Part shown: positions 17,765 through 26,483 of the stretch, in pieces
How the letters are laid out: each line of letters starts with the position of its first letter
Position numbering within the stretch: the stretch's first letter is position 1
Assembly: GCA_963826515.1 (NCBI GenBank)
Contig: CAWGXI010000011.1
Location: forward strand, 5,181-69,180
Length of the DNA: 64,000 bases
From: DATFVJ01 sp963826515
Lineage (GTDB): Bacteria; Actinomycetota; Actinomycetes; Streptosporangiales; Streptosporangiaceae
Direction of reading: 5' to 3'
Notes under the pieces: model-generated
The model's database searches: none
The model's input: the letters and a program-made list of their open reading frames with translations, nothing else
What the model was told of the DNA's origin: nothing
Made by a program: the position numbers and the translations under genes

Positions 17765-18664
17765 CTATTTGAGCAGCCGGGACAGCCGGCGATCGGCGAG
17801 CGGCTTACCACCTGTCTGGCAGGTCGGACAGTACTGCAGTGCGGAATCCGCGAACGACACCTCCCTGATCGAGTCGCCGCAAACCGGGCAGGCTTGGCCC
17901 GCGCGCCCGTGCACGCGAAGGCCCGTCTTCTTCTCGGCCTTCAGATCTCCTGCCGCCAGGCCCGCCGACCTTTCCACCGCACCACGCAAGGTGTCGACGA
18001 TCGCCGCATGCAGCGTGTCCACCTCGTCCGCCGTGAGGCTCGCGGCGAGCTTGTACGGTGACATCTTGGCGACGTGCAGTACCTCGTCGGAGTAAGCGTT
18101 GCCGATGCCTGCGACGATGCTTTGATCGCGCAGCACACCCTTGATCTGAGTCCGGCGCCCGCTGAGCAGCCCGGCAAGCGCGGCGACATCGAAATCGGGG
18201 GCGAGCGGATCCGGGCCGAGCGCAGCGATGCCTGGGACCTCCGCTGCATCGCGGACGAGGTATACGGCGAGCCGCTTCTGGGTGCCCGCCTCGGTTAGGT
18301 CGAAGCCCGATCCGTCATCGAGCAGCACCCGGAATGCCAGGGGGCCCTTGCCCGGGCGCGGCGGCTCGGCAGGCAAGTTATCCCGCCAGCGCAACCAGCC
18401 GGCCCGCGCCAGATGGGTAATCAGGTGCAGCGGAAGCACGCCCTGGGGCCGCGCCGCGCCCCAGGGCGTGCTTCCGCAGCAGATGTCGAGAAACTTGCCA
18501 TACCTCGCCACGCCAGTGACGGCGAGGCCGGCAAGTGCAGTAAGCGGCGGATCGTAGGTCTTAAGCACCGAGATCGCCGCCACATCCGCCCGGGCGACGG
18601 CGTGCCCAACAGCGCGCTCACGCAGGAAGATCGCGAGCGCCTCCACTTCGGGCAGTTCAGGCAT
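17765..18664 (-). CDS. Fpg/Nei family DNA glycosylase
   Basis: 299 residues. It begins MPELPEVE, with the catalytic proline and glutamate. The helix-two-turn-helix is SIVAGIGNAYSDEVLHVAKM, and the C-terminal zinc finger has CPVC and CPTCQTGGK. It excises oxidised bases in base-excision repair. The linker before LPLHLITHL is enlarged by about 16 residues (CGSTPWGAARPQG), encoded by a perfect 20-bp-arm DNA palindrome not normal for the family. Convergent with the SSI lipoprotein gene, five bases between the stops. Confidence 0.9.
   Translation of the reverse strand: MPELPEVEALAIFLRERAVGHAVARADVAAISVLKTYDPPLTALAGLAVTGVARYGKFLDICCGSTPWGAARPQGVLPLHLITHLARAGWLRWRDNLPAEPPRPGKGPLAFRVLLDDGSGFDLTEAGTQKRLAVYLVRDAAEVPGIAALGPDPLAPDFDVAALAGLLSGRRTQIKGVLRDQSIVAGIGNAYSDEVLHVAKMSPYKLAASLTADEVDTLHAAIVDTLRGAVERSAGLAAGDLKAEKKTGLRVHGRAGQACPVCGDSIREVSFADSALQYCPTCQTGGKPLADRRLSRLLK
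18430..18477. repeat. 20-bp-arm inverted repeat inside the glycosylase gene
   Basis: Arms 18430-18449 and 18458-18477 are perfect reverse complements around an 8-base loop (CGCGCCGC). The element is in frame and adds a short peptide to the enzyme. Confidence 0.95.
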
Positions 18665-19073
18665 GTATCAGAGTCTGCCGGACCCGGCCCGCGGATGAAA
18701 CTGCGGAATCACCGGTCAGATCCACTGGCCTGGCGCGGGCGTTAGATCAGGTGGCGGGGCGATCGTCAACGTCGGACCCACGGTCGAGGTGCGCTCACAC
18801 CAGGTAACGCGCCGATACATGCGAGCGCGCTTAATGCCAGTCGCGCCACGCGGCAGCCGTTCAGGAGGATTCTGGGTTCCCGTGTGACAAACGCGACAAC
18901 CTTCTGATCCGTAGACTGTGTCACGCGCGCCCACTACCTGCTTATTCTGCCGCTGACCTGCTGAAATACTGCTCGTTGATGCGCAGTAGGCGGCAGTGTT
19001 GAGCGTCCTTGTGCGGCCAAAAAAGCGGCCAGGGCGGGCAGGCCGTCTGGATGCAGAGCTAGCCCCATGGAGC
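18665..19073. other. Intergenic, no gene seen
   Basis: About 410 bases between ctaG and the glycosylase gene, both on the minus strand. Open frames here give arginine/threonine-rich peptides without family resemblance, and no RNA gene was recognised. Confidence 0.5.
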
Positions 19074-20096
19074 TCAGCGTTCGTGCTGCTTGCTGAGCCG
19101 GGCGAGGTAGGCGTTGTAGGCGGCCAGGTGCTCGTCGTCATCGACGTTCTCCGTACCGCTGGCCGGGGCCGTTCCGGCTGGTCCGTCACGGCTGACAGCC
19201 GCGGCGGGCGTGCCTACCACTGTGGCGAAGTTCGTCCGGCGTGCGGTCTCCAGCCAGCCCAGCCCGCTGTCGGCGCGGGCCTCGCGGGTCCAGGCGAAGA
19301 AGACCGTCATCATAATGGCGAACATCAGGCCTGCCCCGCCGACCCACATCACCGCGCCGCCGATGTGCACGTCGCTCACCGGGCTCGGCGCCCAGGCCGG
19401 ACGGTCCTCGGCCAGGGCGGGAAACGGGTTGCCGCTTTCTGACCCGAGAACCAGGCCGGTGAAGGCGTCCACCGGCATGACCAGGAAGAGCAGGAAAATC
19501 CGGGTGGGGTAGGAGACCCGCCACCGGATCGGCTCCCGCCCTAGCAGGGGCAGGAAATACAGGTACCCGGCGACCAGGTAGAGGACGTGCTCGGCGTTGT
19601 GGATGTTGTCGTTGGACAGCACCAGGTTCATGAAGCCGGTCAGGTGGGTGCCCACGATCACGCCGACGTAGAGCGCGACCCCGAACGGAGGCCAGGTGAG
19701 CCAGGTCACCACGCGGGAGCGCAGCAGCCTCTTGGTCCAGGTGTGCACCGGGTTCCGGCTGGCGTGCAGCAGCAGCGTGGCCGGCTCCCCCAGCACCAGC
19801 AGCGGCGGGGCCACCATCAGCAGCAGCAGGTGCTGCACCATGTGATCCCAGAACAGCACGTCGTCGTAGCTGCCGACGCCGCTCTCGGTCGCGATCACCA
19901 CGACGGCCAGGCCGCCCAGGAACGCGGCAGTGCGCCACAGCGGCCACGGACGAGCCGGATGCCGACGGCGCACCCGCAGCACGCCCCACAAGTACAGCCC
20001 GGCCGCGACCACGACAAAGCCGGTCACGACCGGCGCGAACTGCCAGCGGGTGAACAGCTCGGCCACGCTCACCGCAGGCAGTGGATCGCTTTCCAT
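19074..20096 (-). CDS. ctaG: CtaG-type cytochrome c oxidase assembly protein
   Basis: 340 residues, seven or so membrane helices, caa3_CtaG family. Conserved histidines lie in FWDHMVQHLLLLMVAPPLL, HLTGFMNLVLSNDN and NAEHVLYLVAGYLYFLPLLGREP, and are likely copper ligands. The protein helps deliver copper to cytochrome oxidase at the membrane. MESDPLPAVSV at 20096 is the start; the open frame upstream runs into the divergent promoter region. A divergent SCO gene and shared palindromes point to common copper- or redox-linked control. Confidence 0.9.
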   Translation of the reverse strand: MESDPLPAVSVAELFTRWQFAPVVTGFVVVAAGLYLWGVLRVRRRHPARPWPLWRTAAFLGGLAVVVIATESGVGSYDDVLFWDHMVQHLLLLMVAPPLLVLGEPATLLLHASRNPVHTWTKRLLRSRVVTWLTWPPFGVALYVGVIVGTHLTGFMNLVLSNDNIHNAEHVLYLVAGYLYFLPLLGREPIRWRVSYPTRIFLLFLVMPVDAFTGLVLGSESGNPFPALAEDRPAWAPSPVSDVHIGGAVMWVGGAGLMFAIMMTVFFAWTREARADSGLGWLETARRTNFATVVGTPAAAVSRDGPAGTAPASGTENVDDDEHLAAYNAYLARLSKQHER

Positions 20097-20108
20097 GCCG
20101 CCGAGACT

Positions 20109-20123
20109 ACTACACGGTGTAGT
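20109..20123. promoter_or_regulatory. Operator-like palindrome near ctaG
   Basis: Perfect ACTACAC-G-GTGTAGT palindrome 13 bases upstream of the ctaG start. The TACA/TGTA half-sites resemble those of BlaI/CopY-type repressors, but the spacing is three rather than two, so the regulator is unknown. Confidence 0.6.
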
Positions 20124-20238
20124 TCTGCCTGCGGGCGGTCCGGGTGAGGCTGACGACGCCCGAGCAGCGTCATAGACCGGCGCCCGTGGGTTTGGCCGCT
20201 GGCGCCTCGCCGATGGGCGGGCGGCCCGCCCTTCCGAC

Positions 20239-20251
20239 GACACTGTGTAGT
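20239..20251. promoter_or_regulatory. Related operator-like site near sco
   Basis: GACAC-T-GTGTAGT shares one half-site and the central layout of the ctaG palindrome, and lies 12 bases before the sco start. Two such sites, one per divergent gene, suggest one regulator for both. Confidence 0.5.
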
Positions 20252-20262
20252 AGTTTCGGGGC

Positions 20263-21084
20263 ATGACCGAGCGCTCCCACTCGTCAGGGACACCGGCCTC
20301 GGCCGATTGCGGAATCCGGCGGCGGATGGCCGCTTGGCGCGGCCTGATCGCATGCCTGGCAGGCGCGGCCCTGCTCGCCGGGTGCGGCACCAGCAAGCCC
20401 GGACCGCCGCCCGCGTCAGCCGGAACAGCGGTGGACGGGCAAGTTCCCGCCGCCATCGCCAACGCGCCGCTGACCGATGACACCGGCCACGCCACCAGCC
20501 TGGCCGCCTACCGGGGAAAGATCGTAGTCCTCACCGACTTCCTCACCCTCTGCCAGGACGTCTGCCCCCTCACCTCCGCCAATTTCGCCCAGATGGACAG
20601 GGCCGTGGCCGCCGCCCACCTGCAGGGCCAGGTCCAGCTCATCGAGCTCACCGTGGACCCCCAGCGTGACACCCCGGCCCGCCTGCACGCGTACCGCAAG
20701 CTGTTCAACGCCCCGCCGAACTGGGCACTGCTCACCGCCAGCCCCCAGGTGATCACCCGGGTATGGAAATACTTCGGGGCCTGGTACCAGCAGGAAGACG
20801 AGGACTCACCTGCCGGGATCGACTGGTGGACCGGGAAACCGCTCACCTACGACGTCGACCACCAAGACATCCTCATCTTCCTCGACAGCAACGGCCATGA
20901 GCGCTTCCTCATCCAAGGGCCGCCCAACACCCAACACCACCTCCCGCCCGCCAAGCTCGACCAGTTCCTCAACGACCTCGGCCGCACCCACCTCAACCAC
21001 CCGGCCGCTGATGCCTGGGCCGTGCCCCAAGCGCTGCAACCCCTCTCCTGGCTCACCGGCGTGAACCTGCACGCCCAGTCATAA
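20263..21084 (+). CDS. SCO1/SenC family copper chaperone lipoprotein
   Basis: 273 residues. Signal peptide with lipobox LLAGC. The thioredoxin-like fold carries the copper motif CQDVC (CxxxC), preceded by IVVLTDFLTL, and the distal histidine in DVDHQD. ELTVDPQRDTPARL is the family segment after the CxxxC strand. SCO proteins metallate the CuA site of cytochrome c oxidase. Divergent from ctaG, which acts in the same process. Confidence 0.92.
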   Translation: MTERSHSSGTPASADCGIRRRMAAWRGLIACLAGAALLAGCGTSKPGPPPASAGTAVDGQVPAAIANAPLTDDTGHATSLAAYRGKIVVLTDFLTLCQDVCPLTSANFAQMDRAVAAAHLQGQVQLIELTVDPQRDTPARLHAYRKLFNAPPNWALLTASPQVITRVWKYFGAWYQQEDEDSPAGIDWWTGKPLTYDVDHQDILIFLDSNGHERFLIQGPPNTQHHLPPAKLDQFLNDLGRTHLNHPAADAWAVPQALQPLSWLTGVNLHAQS

Positions 21085-21149
21085 CCGACCTGCCAGTTTC
21101 AAGCGCCAGGCAGTTCGGTCAGACTCCGGTCTGCCCGCCAGCGGCGCTG

Positions 21150-21990
21150 GCCAATAAGGAAGCTCTCACCGCTCGAAACGCTGTCTGATGCGTCCCGGGC
21201 GCTGCTCGGCGTCACCGGCACCGTCACCAGCCATCGCAGGTTCCTAGCCGCCTACCGCCGGGTGCGTTACTGCTTCCACGCGATCTGCTTCACTGCTGAC
21301 CCGTCGGCGCTGCCGAAAAACCGGCGCCTGACCGAAGATGACCTCACCGCCCGCACCAGGAAGATCACCCCAGCCCAGGCCCAGTCCGCCCGGGACCGGC
21401 TGGAGGCGCTTGTCAATGCGCTGCTGGAAACCAGCGCCGCCGTCCTCACCGACGAAGAACGCGCCGCGTCCGGCGGCTGCACCGGCCTGGACACCACCCC
21501 CGTGCCGCTGTTTTCCCGCGGCCCGTCCAAACGCACCGGCCGGTGCGCCAGCGACCCCGACGGCGGCTGGTACGTCCGCGAAGGCGACCACCGCGAACAC
21601 GAAGACGACAAAGGCAAGCCGCTGCGCAAGCTCGCCCGGGCGCTGGAGGCAACCATCGCCACCACCGCCCGGCCCCCCGGCGCCGAACCCACCTGCCCGA
21701 ACCTGGCCATCGGCGCGGCGCTGGCCCGGCCCGGCGAAGACCCCGGCGGCACCGGCGCCCGGGTCCTGGCCTCCGTCGCCGCCCGCGGCCACAAAACCGG
21801 GTGGCCCAGCTACGACCGCGCCTGCACCCAGGCGCTCCCCGAGCGCTTCCACCTGCTGTCCGCGCGCTCGGCTACCAGCCCGTCATGGACTACCGGGTAG
21901 ACCAGCCCGGCATCCAGGCAAACACCGGCGGAGCGACGCAGCGACCCGCGCCGGTGTCAGACCCCGGCGCCATACTCAAAAAACAGGCCA
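21150..21990 (+). pseudogene. Decayed transposase fragment
   Basis: The frame is open from about 21150 (no start codon before 21262) and reads like the central part of an actinobacterial DDE transposase: RFLAAYRRVRYCFH, GLDTTPVPLF, GGWYVREGDHREHEDDKGK. Near 21865 the sense moves to another frame, giving LGYQPVMDYRVDQPGIQAN. N-terminus and catalytic C-terminal half are missing. No terminal inverted repeats were found. An insertion-sequence remnant between sco and tRNA-Leu. Confidence 0.65.
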
Positions 21991-22041
21991 CCGCCAGAGT
22001 TCTGTCGGTCTGAGACCGGCAATTCTGTCGGTAACCCTGCG

Positions 22042-22124
22042 TGGGCGAGGAGGGATTTGAACCCTCACGTCCTTGCGGACACACGGACCTGAACCGTGCG
22101 CGTCTGCCATTCCGCCACCCGCCC
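22042..22124 (-). tRNA. tRNA-Leu (anticodon CAG)
   Basis: Class II tRNA on the minus strand. The acceptor stem GGGCGGG pairs with CTCGCCC (one G-T), the anticodon stem-loop is CACGG-TTCAGGT-CCGTG with anticodon CAG, there is a long variable arm around CCGCAAGG, and the T arm is GAGGG-TTCAAAT-CCCTC. CCA is not encoded. It reads CUG, the main leucine codon of a high-GC genome. Confidence 0.96.
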
Positions 22125-22209
22125 TGGGCAGTGAGCTAGATTAGCACGTCGCCGCAGCACGCCACCCCGCCGATACGATCGTAGACGAAGAGGGGAGGGA
22201 GGTGCCTCG

Positions 22210-22977
22210 TTGGGAGTTCTGCAGCGCTTCGAACGCCGCCTGGAAGGCATGGTCGAAGGGGCGTTCGCGCGTGCCTTTAAGTCCGAGCTGCAACCGGTCG
22301 AGATCGCCAGTGCGGTGCAGCGTGAGATGGACGATCGTGCTGCCATTGTCGCGCAGGGCCGCACGCTGGTGCCGAACGACTTCGTGGTGGAGCTTGCCGA
22401 GACAGACAATGATCGGCTGGCGGTTTACGCGGGCAGCCTCGGCGTCGAGCTCGCCAACCTGGCACGTGACTACGCCAAGGAGCAGGGCTACTCATTCGTC
22501 GGACCGGTCCGCATGCGCTTCCAGGGCGTGCCCGAGCTGACAACGGGAACCTTCCGGATCCGTTCTGGGGTAATCCGCGGAAGCACCGTCGAAGGCGGCG
22601 AGATCCGTCAGCCCGTCAGTGACCTGCCGCGGGCTTACGGCGGCTTCGCCGGTCACCCGCGCCTGGTCGTGTCCGGCGGCGGCGTGTCGGTGGATGGCGC
22701 CGCACAGGACGGTGAACAGCGGACCTACGAACTAGCCACCCCTGTCACTTTGCTCGGCAGGGGTACCGACTGCGACCTGCGGCTGGTAGACCCAGGTGTG
22801 TCGCGGCACCATGCCGAGCTTCGGGTCGAGGATGGCGATGTCGTAGTGGTGGACCTTGGCTCAACTAACGGTACGTTCGTCAATGGCCAGCCCATCAGGC
22901 GCGCATCATTGACCGATGGCTCGCGGGTGACGATCGGCCGCACGACGCTCACCTTCCGCGCCGACCCGCCGCATTGA
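22210..22977 (+). CDS. fhaA: FhaA, DUF3662-FHA protein
   Basis: 255 residues. The N-terminal DUF3662 domain (about 1-115) begins GVLQRFERRLEGMVEGAFAR. The linker is short, and the C-terminal FHA domain (about 170-252) has LLGRGTDCDLRL, SRHHAEL and LGSTNGTFVNG, the phosphothreonine-binding loops. FhaA is a phospho-dependent partner of the PknB system and of cell-wall regulators such as MviN. The start is TTG 22210, preceded by GGGAGGGAGGTG. The linker is much shorter than in mycobacterial FhaA. Confidence 0.93.
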   Translation: MGVLQRFERRLEGMVEGAFARAFKSELQPVEIASAVQREMDDRAAIVAQGRTLVPNDFVVELAETDNDRLAVYAGSLGVELANLARDYAKEQGYSFVGPVRMRFQGVPELTTGTFRIRSGVIRGSTVEGGEIRQPVSDLPRAYGGFAGHPRLVVSGGGVSVDGAAQDGEQRTYELATPVTLLGRGTDCDLRLVDPGVSRHHAELRVEDGDVVVVDLGSTNGTFVNGQPIRRASLTDGSRVTIGRTTLTFRADPPH

Positions 22978-23083
22978 CGGCATGCATGCGCCCGCTAGAA
23001 GAATTGCCGACAGCGATCCCAGTAGCGCGACCAACAGCAAAGCACCAGCCTGACGCCGGACCAACTCAAGGATGCATCGCCCG

Positions 23084-23557
23084 ATGAACGAGCTCACCCT
23101 CACTCTCATCCGGCTGGCGTTCCTGGCTGTCCTCTGGCTGTTCGTGATCGCCGCCGTCGGCGTCGTGCGGACCGATATGTTCGGCCAGTCGTCGAGCTCG
23201 AGAAAAGCGGCCCGCCAGCGGCAGCAAACCCAGCGGCCACCGAGGCAGCCGCGCGGTAAGCGGGGGGTACCCGGGCATGTCGTGGTCACGCAGGGTCCGC
23301 TCGCCGGTGCCACCCTGGGCCTAAATGATCAGCAGATCACCCTCGGCCGGGCCAATGATGCCACGCTAGTGCTCAACGATGACTACGCTTCGAGCCGACA
23401 TGCCCGGCTATTCCCACAAGACGGCCAGTGGATCGTTGAAGACCTCGGTTCGACCAACGGGACCTACCTCGACCGTCAGAAAGTTACCCGGCCGACACCC
23501 GTGCCGGTCGGCGTGCCGATCAGGATCGGCAAGACGGTTCTGGAACTGCGCAGATGA
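23084..23557 (+). CDS. fhaB: FhaB (FipA-like) membrane FHA protein
   Basis: 157 residues: an N-terminal membrane helix (LIRLAFLAVLWLFVIAAVG), a basic linker, and an FHA domain with ITLGRANDATLVL, SSRHARLF and LGSTNGTYLD. Binds phosphothreonine on PknA/PknB targets at the division site. ATG 23084 has AAGGA ten bases upstream; the ATG at 23072 overlaps that site and is rejected. The stop overlaps the pstP start (ATGA). Confidence 0.93.
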   Translation: MNELTLTLIRLAFLAVLWLFVIAAVGVVRTDMFGQSSSSRKAARQRQQTQRPPRQPRGKRGVPGHVVVTQGPLAGATLGLNDQQITLGRANDATLVLNDDYASSRHARLFPQDGQWIVEDLGSTNGTYLDRQKVTRPTPVPVGVPIRIGKTVLELRR

Positions 23558-25032
23558 CACTTGCACTCCGATACGCGGTCCGCTCTGACGTCGGGCTCCT
23601 GCGGGAGGGAAACGAGGATTCGGCGTACGCGGGCCCGCGACTGCTCGCCGTCGCTGACGGGATGGGCGGACACGCCGCGGGTGAGGTAGCGAGCGCGGTG
23701 GCCATTTCCGCCCTCGCGCGCCTCGACGATGACACGCCGGGCACCGATCTCGCCGATGCGCTCGGGCGGGCGGTCCGCGAAGCCAACACGACGCTGCATC
23801 AGATGGTCATAGCCAATCCCGCGTTGGACGGAATGGGCACCACGCTCACCGCGATGCTCTGGTCGGGACCCCGGATGGCGCTCTGCCATATCGGCGACTC
23901 GCGCGCTTACCTGCTACGCGATGGCGAGCTCTATCAGATAACCCACGACCACACCCTCGTGCAGCGGTTGCAGGACGAGGGCCGCATCAGCCCTGACGAG
24001 GCAGCGACCCACCCGCAGCGTTCGCTGATCCTGCGCGCCCTCGATGGCAGGAGCGAGGCCGAGCCCGACGTGTCGCTCCGGGAGGCGAAGATCGGGGACC
24101 GCTACCTGCTCTGCTCGGATGGGCTTTCCAGCGTGGTGAGCGCGGAAACCTTGCACCGGACGCTCAGCACGGCCACCGAGCCCGACCAGGCCGTGATCCA
24201 GCTGGTCGAACTCGCCAACCGCGGTGGTGGCCCAGACAACATCACTTGCATCGTCGCCGATGTGGTGGACAGCGCCACAGCCAGGCTCGCGCCGACCGAC
24301 GTCGCGGTTATCGCAGGCGCCGCCTCCAACGGCAGGGGCATGCCGCCGCAGCCAATGGCCCGGCCCGATACCCCGGCGGGCCGCGCCAACGCGCTCACCC
24401 ACACCGCGCCGCAGCCAGCCGTCCCGCCCGGCCTTCTGGATAGCGGTAACGGCAACGGTGACGGCAATGCGAGGCCAACGGCCGAAGATGAGGAGGGCGG
24501 CCCGGCTGAGCGGTCGCGGCGGCGCTGGCCCATTGTCACCACCATCCTCATCTTGTTGTTCGCCGTCATCGCGGGCGGCGGTTTCGCCGCCTGGCGCTAT
24601 TCGCAGAGCCAGTACTACGTGGCGGCGGACGGCGGCAAGGTCGCGGTCTTCCGTGGTATCAACCAGAAGGTCGCGGGCCTGAGCCTGTCCTCTGTCTACG
24701 AGCGCACCGGCATCCCGCTCGCGGCGGTACCGCAGGATGACCGGACGCGGATTGCTGCCGCGATATCCGCGACCGGCCTCGCCGACGCCCGCAGCATCGT
24801 CACCCGGATCGACGGCGAGGTGCGTGACTGCGAGGCGGCGCAGGCGAAGCTGGCGGTGTGGCAGAACGAAGTGGCCCATTGGCCCAAGCCCGCGAAGGGC
24901 GTGATCGGGAAGCCTAAGCCGCCGCGGCCCCCCGTTCCACCGGCCTGCCCGCCCGCTACCGCCAACGTTGCGGGCGCGACTTCGACGGGCACCCAGCCGC
25001 CCGCCACGCCAACAGCGGGAGGAACGCCATGA
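23554..25032 (+). CDS. pstP: Ser/Thr protein phosphatase PstP (PP2C family)
   Basis: 492 residues. The PP2C catalytic domain covers about 1-240 and holds GNEDSAYAGPRLLAVADGMGGH, GMGTTLTAML, HIGDSRAYLL, LLCSDGLSSVV and GGPDNITCIV, with the metal-binding aspartates in place. A membrane helix near 325-350 (IVTTILILLFAVIAGGGFAA) leads to an extracellular tail. It reverses PknA/PknB phosphorylation of growth and division proteins. Coupled at both ends by ATGA overlaps with fhaB and rodA. Confidence 0.95.
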   Translation: MTLALRYAVRSDVGLLREGNEDSAYAGPRLLAVADGMGGHAAGEVASAVAISALARLDDDTPGTDLADALGRAVREANTTLHQMVIANPALDGMGTTLTAMLWSGPRMALCHIGDSRAYLLRDGELYQITHDHTLVQRLQDEGRISPDEAATHPQRSLILRALDGRSEAEPDVSLREAKIGDRYLLCSDGLSSVVSAETLHRTLSTATEPDQAVIQLVELANRGGGPDNITCIVADVVDSATARLAPTDVAVIAGAASNGRGMPPQPMARPDTPAGRANALTHTAPQPAVPPGLLDSGNGNGDGNARPTAEDEEGGPAERSRRRWPIVTTILILLFAVIAGGGFAAWRYSQSQYYVAADGGKVAVFRGINQKVAGLSLSSVYERTGIPLAAVPQDDRTRIAAAISATGLADARSIVTRIDGEVRDCEAAQAKLAVWQNEVAHWPKPAKGVIGKPKPPRPPVPPACPPATANVAGATSTGTQPPATPTAGGTP

Positions 25033-26483
25033 GCGCCGGGGCAGAGGTGGCGTCCGCAGGGGGCGGCATGGCGGCCACGCCGATGCTGCGCAAGCGCCGC
25101 CGCACCGAGATGGTCATGCTCGCATTCGCCGTGCTCGTCACGTTCTTCGCCTATGCGAACGTGGGGTTCGGGGTCAGCGGCAAGCTGCCCTCAGGCGCGT
25201 TCGGCTACGGCATCGCGTTCGCTGGCTTGCTGCTCGCGGCTCACCTGGCCGTGCGCAGGTTCGCGCCGTGGGGTGATCCGCTGATGCTGCCCCTCGCCGC
25301 GATACTCAACGGTCTCGGCCTCGTGATGATTCACCGGCTTCAGCTGGCCAGCCAGGCCGGCCTGATGCCGGGCAACACCCTCGCCGCGTCCGCGACTACC
25401 ACGCAGCTCATATGGACCGGGCTCGGCATCGTGGGGTTCATCGTCGTGCTCGTCGCCGTCCGCGAGATCCGGGTCCTGCAGCGTTACACGTACACACTCG
25501 GCATCGCCGGGCTGATCATGCTCGCCATCCCCGCGCTGCTGCCGAGTTCGATGAGCGCGATCAACGGCGCCAAGGTGTGGATCATCGTCGGCGGCTTCTC
25601 CATCCAGCCTGGCGAGTTCGCGAAGCTGGCACTGGCGATCTTCTTCGCCGGTTATCTGGTCGTCAAGCGCGATGTGCTTGCGCTCGCAGGCCGGCGGGTC
25701 CTCGGCATTGACCTGCCACGGGCGCGCGACCTCGGCCCAGTGCTCGTCGCCTGGGCCGCCAGCTTGATGATCCTGATCTTCGAGTCCGACATCGGCACGT
25801 CCGCGATGTTTTTCGGCTTGTTCATTGCCATGATCTACATCGCCACCCAGCGGACTTCGTGGCTGCTCATCGGCGTGGCCCTGTTCGTGGTCGGCGTGCT
25901 GGTGACGGCAGCGCTCTTTACCCACGTCGGTGCGCGCTTCGAGATCTGGAGGCACACCTTCACCGCTGCGAATATCAACTGCAATCCGGCGACCCAGACC
26001 AACTGCGCGCCCTCGTACCAGCTCGCGCAGGGTGTCTACGGGATGGGTTCTGGGGGAGTCGTGGGCAGGGGATGGGGCCAGGGCCAGCCATATCTGACGC
26101 CGCTCGCGCAGAGCGACTTCACAATTTCATCCTTCGGTGAGGAGCTTGGCCTGACCGGGCTGATGGCGATCCTGCTCATCTACGGGCTGATCGTGCAGCG
26201 CGGGCTGCGCGCGGCGCTAACCGTCCGCGACCCGTTCTCCAAGCTGCTCGCAGGCGGCCTGTCCTTCGTGCTCGGCCTCCAGGTGTTCGTTATTGTCGGC
26301 GGGGTCACAAGGCTTATCCCGCTCACCGGTATCACCACACCCTTCCTGTCGCAGGGCGGTTCCTCGCTGGTGGCAAGCTGGCTGCTGATCGCGATCCTGA
26401 TGCGGATCAGCGACAGCGCACGCCGCCCACCACCGCAGCCGATCCAGGAAGAGGGGATGACCCAGGTGGTGAGGGTCACGTGA
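25029..26483 (+). CDS. rodA: RodA/FtsW-family SEDS glycosyltransferase
   Basis: 484 residues, about 12 helices. SEDS motifs: NGAKVWIIVGGFSIQPGEFA, ESDIGTSAMFFG, and GITTPFLSQGGSSLVASW near the end. SEDS proteins polymerise lipid II into glycan strands with a partner class B PBP, here the next gene. The GTGA overlap with pbpA at 26480-26483 supports one coupled unit. Placed as RodA by its position in the pstP-rodA-pbpA-pkn cluster. Confidence 0.94.
   Translation: MSAGAEVASAGGGMAATPMLRKRRRTEMVMLAFAVLVTFFAYANVGFGVSGKLPSGAFGYGIAFAGLLLAAHLAVRRFAPWGDPLMLPLAAILNGLGLVMIHRLQLASQAGLMPGNTLAASATTTQLIWTGLGIVGFIVVLVAVREIRVLQRYTYTLGIAGLIMLAIPALLPSSMSAINGAKVWIIVGGFSIQPGEFAKLALAIFFAGYLVVKRDVLALAGRRVLGIDLPRARDLGPVLVAWAASLMILIFESDIGTSAMFFGLFIAMIYIATQRTSWLLIGVALFVVGVLVTAALFTHVGARFEIWRHTFTAANINCNPATQTNCAPSYQLAQGVYGMGSGGVVGRGWGQGQPYLTPLAQSDFTISSFGEELGLTGLMAILLIYGLIVQRGLRAALTVRDPFSKLLAGGLSFVLGLQVFVIVGGVTRLIPLTGITTPFLSQGGSSLVASWLLIAILMRISDSARRPPPQPIQEEGMTQVVRVT

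Noticed and set aside
15920..18061. 713-codon plus-strand frame
   Set aside because: Antisense to the histidine kinase and crosses the SSI lipoprotein and glycosylase genes; no family resemblance.
18996..19442. Plus-strand frame between the glycosylase and ctaG
   Set aside because: Mostly antisense to ctaG; no ribosome site or similarity.
21085..21990. Intact transposase
   Set aside because: Lacks N-terminus and catalytic end and changes frame; listed as a remnant instead.
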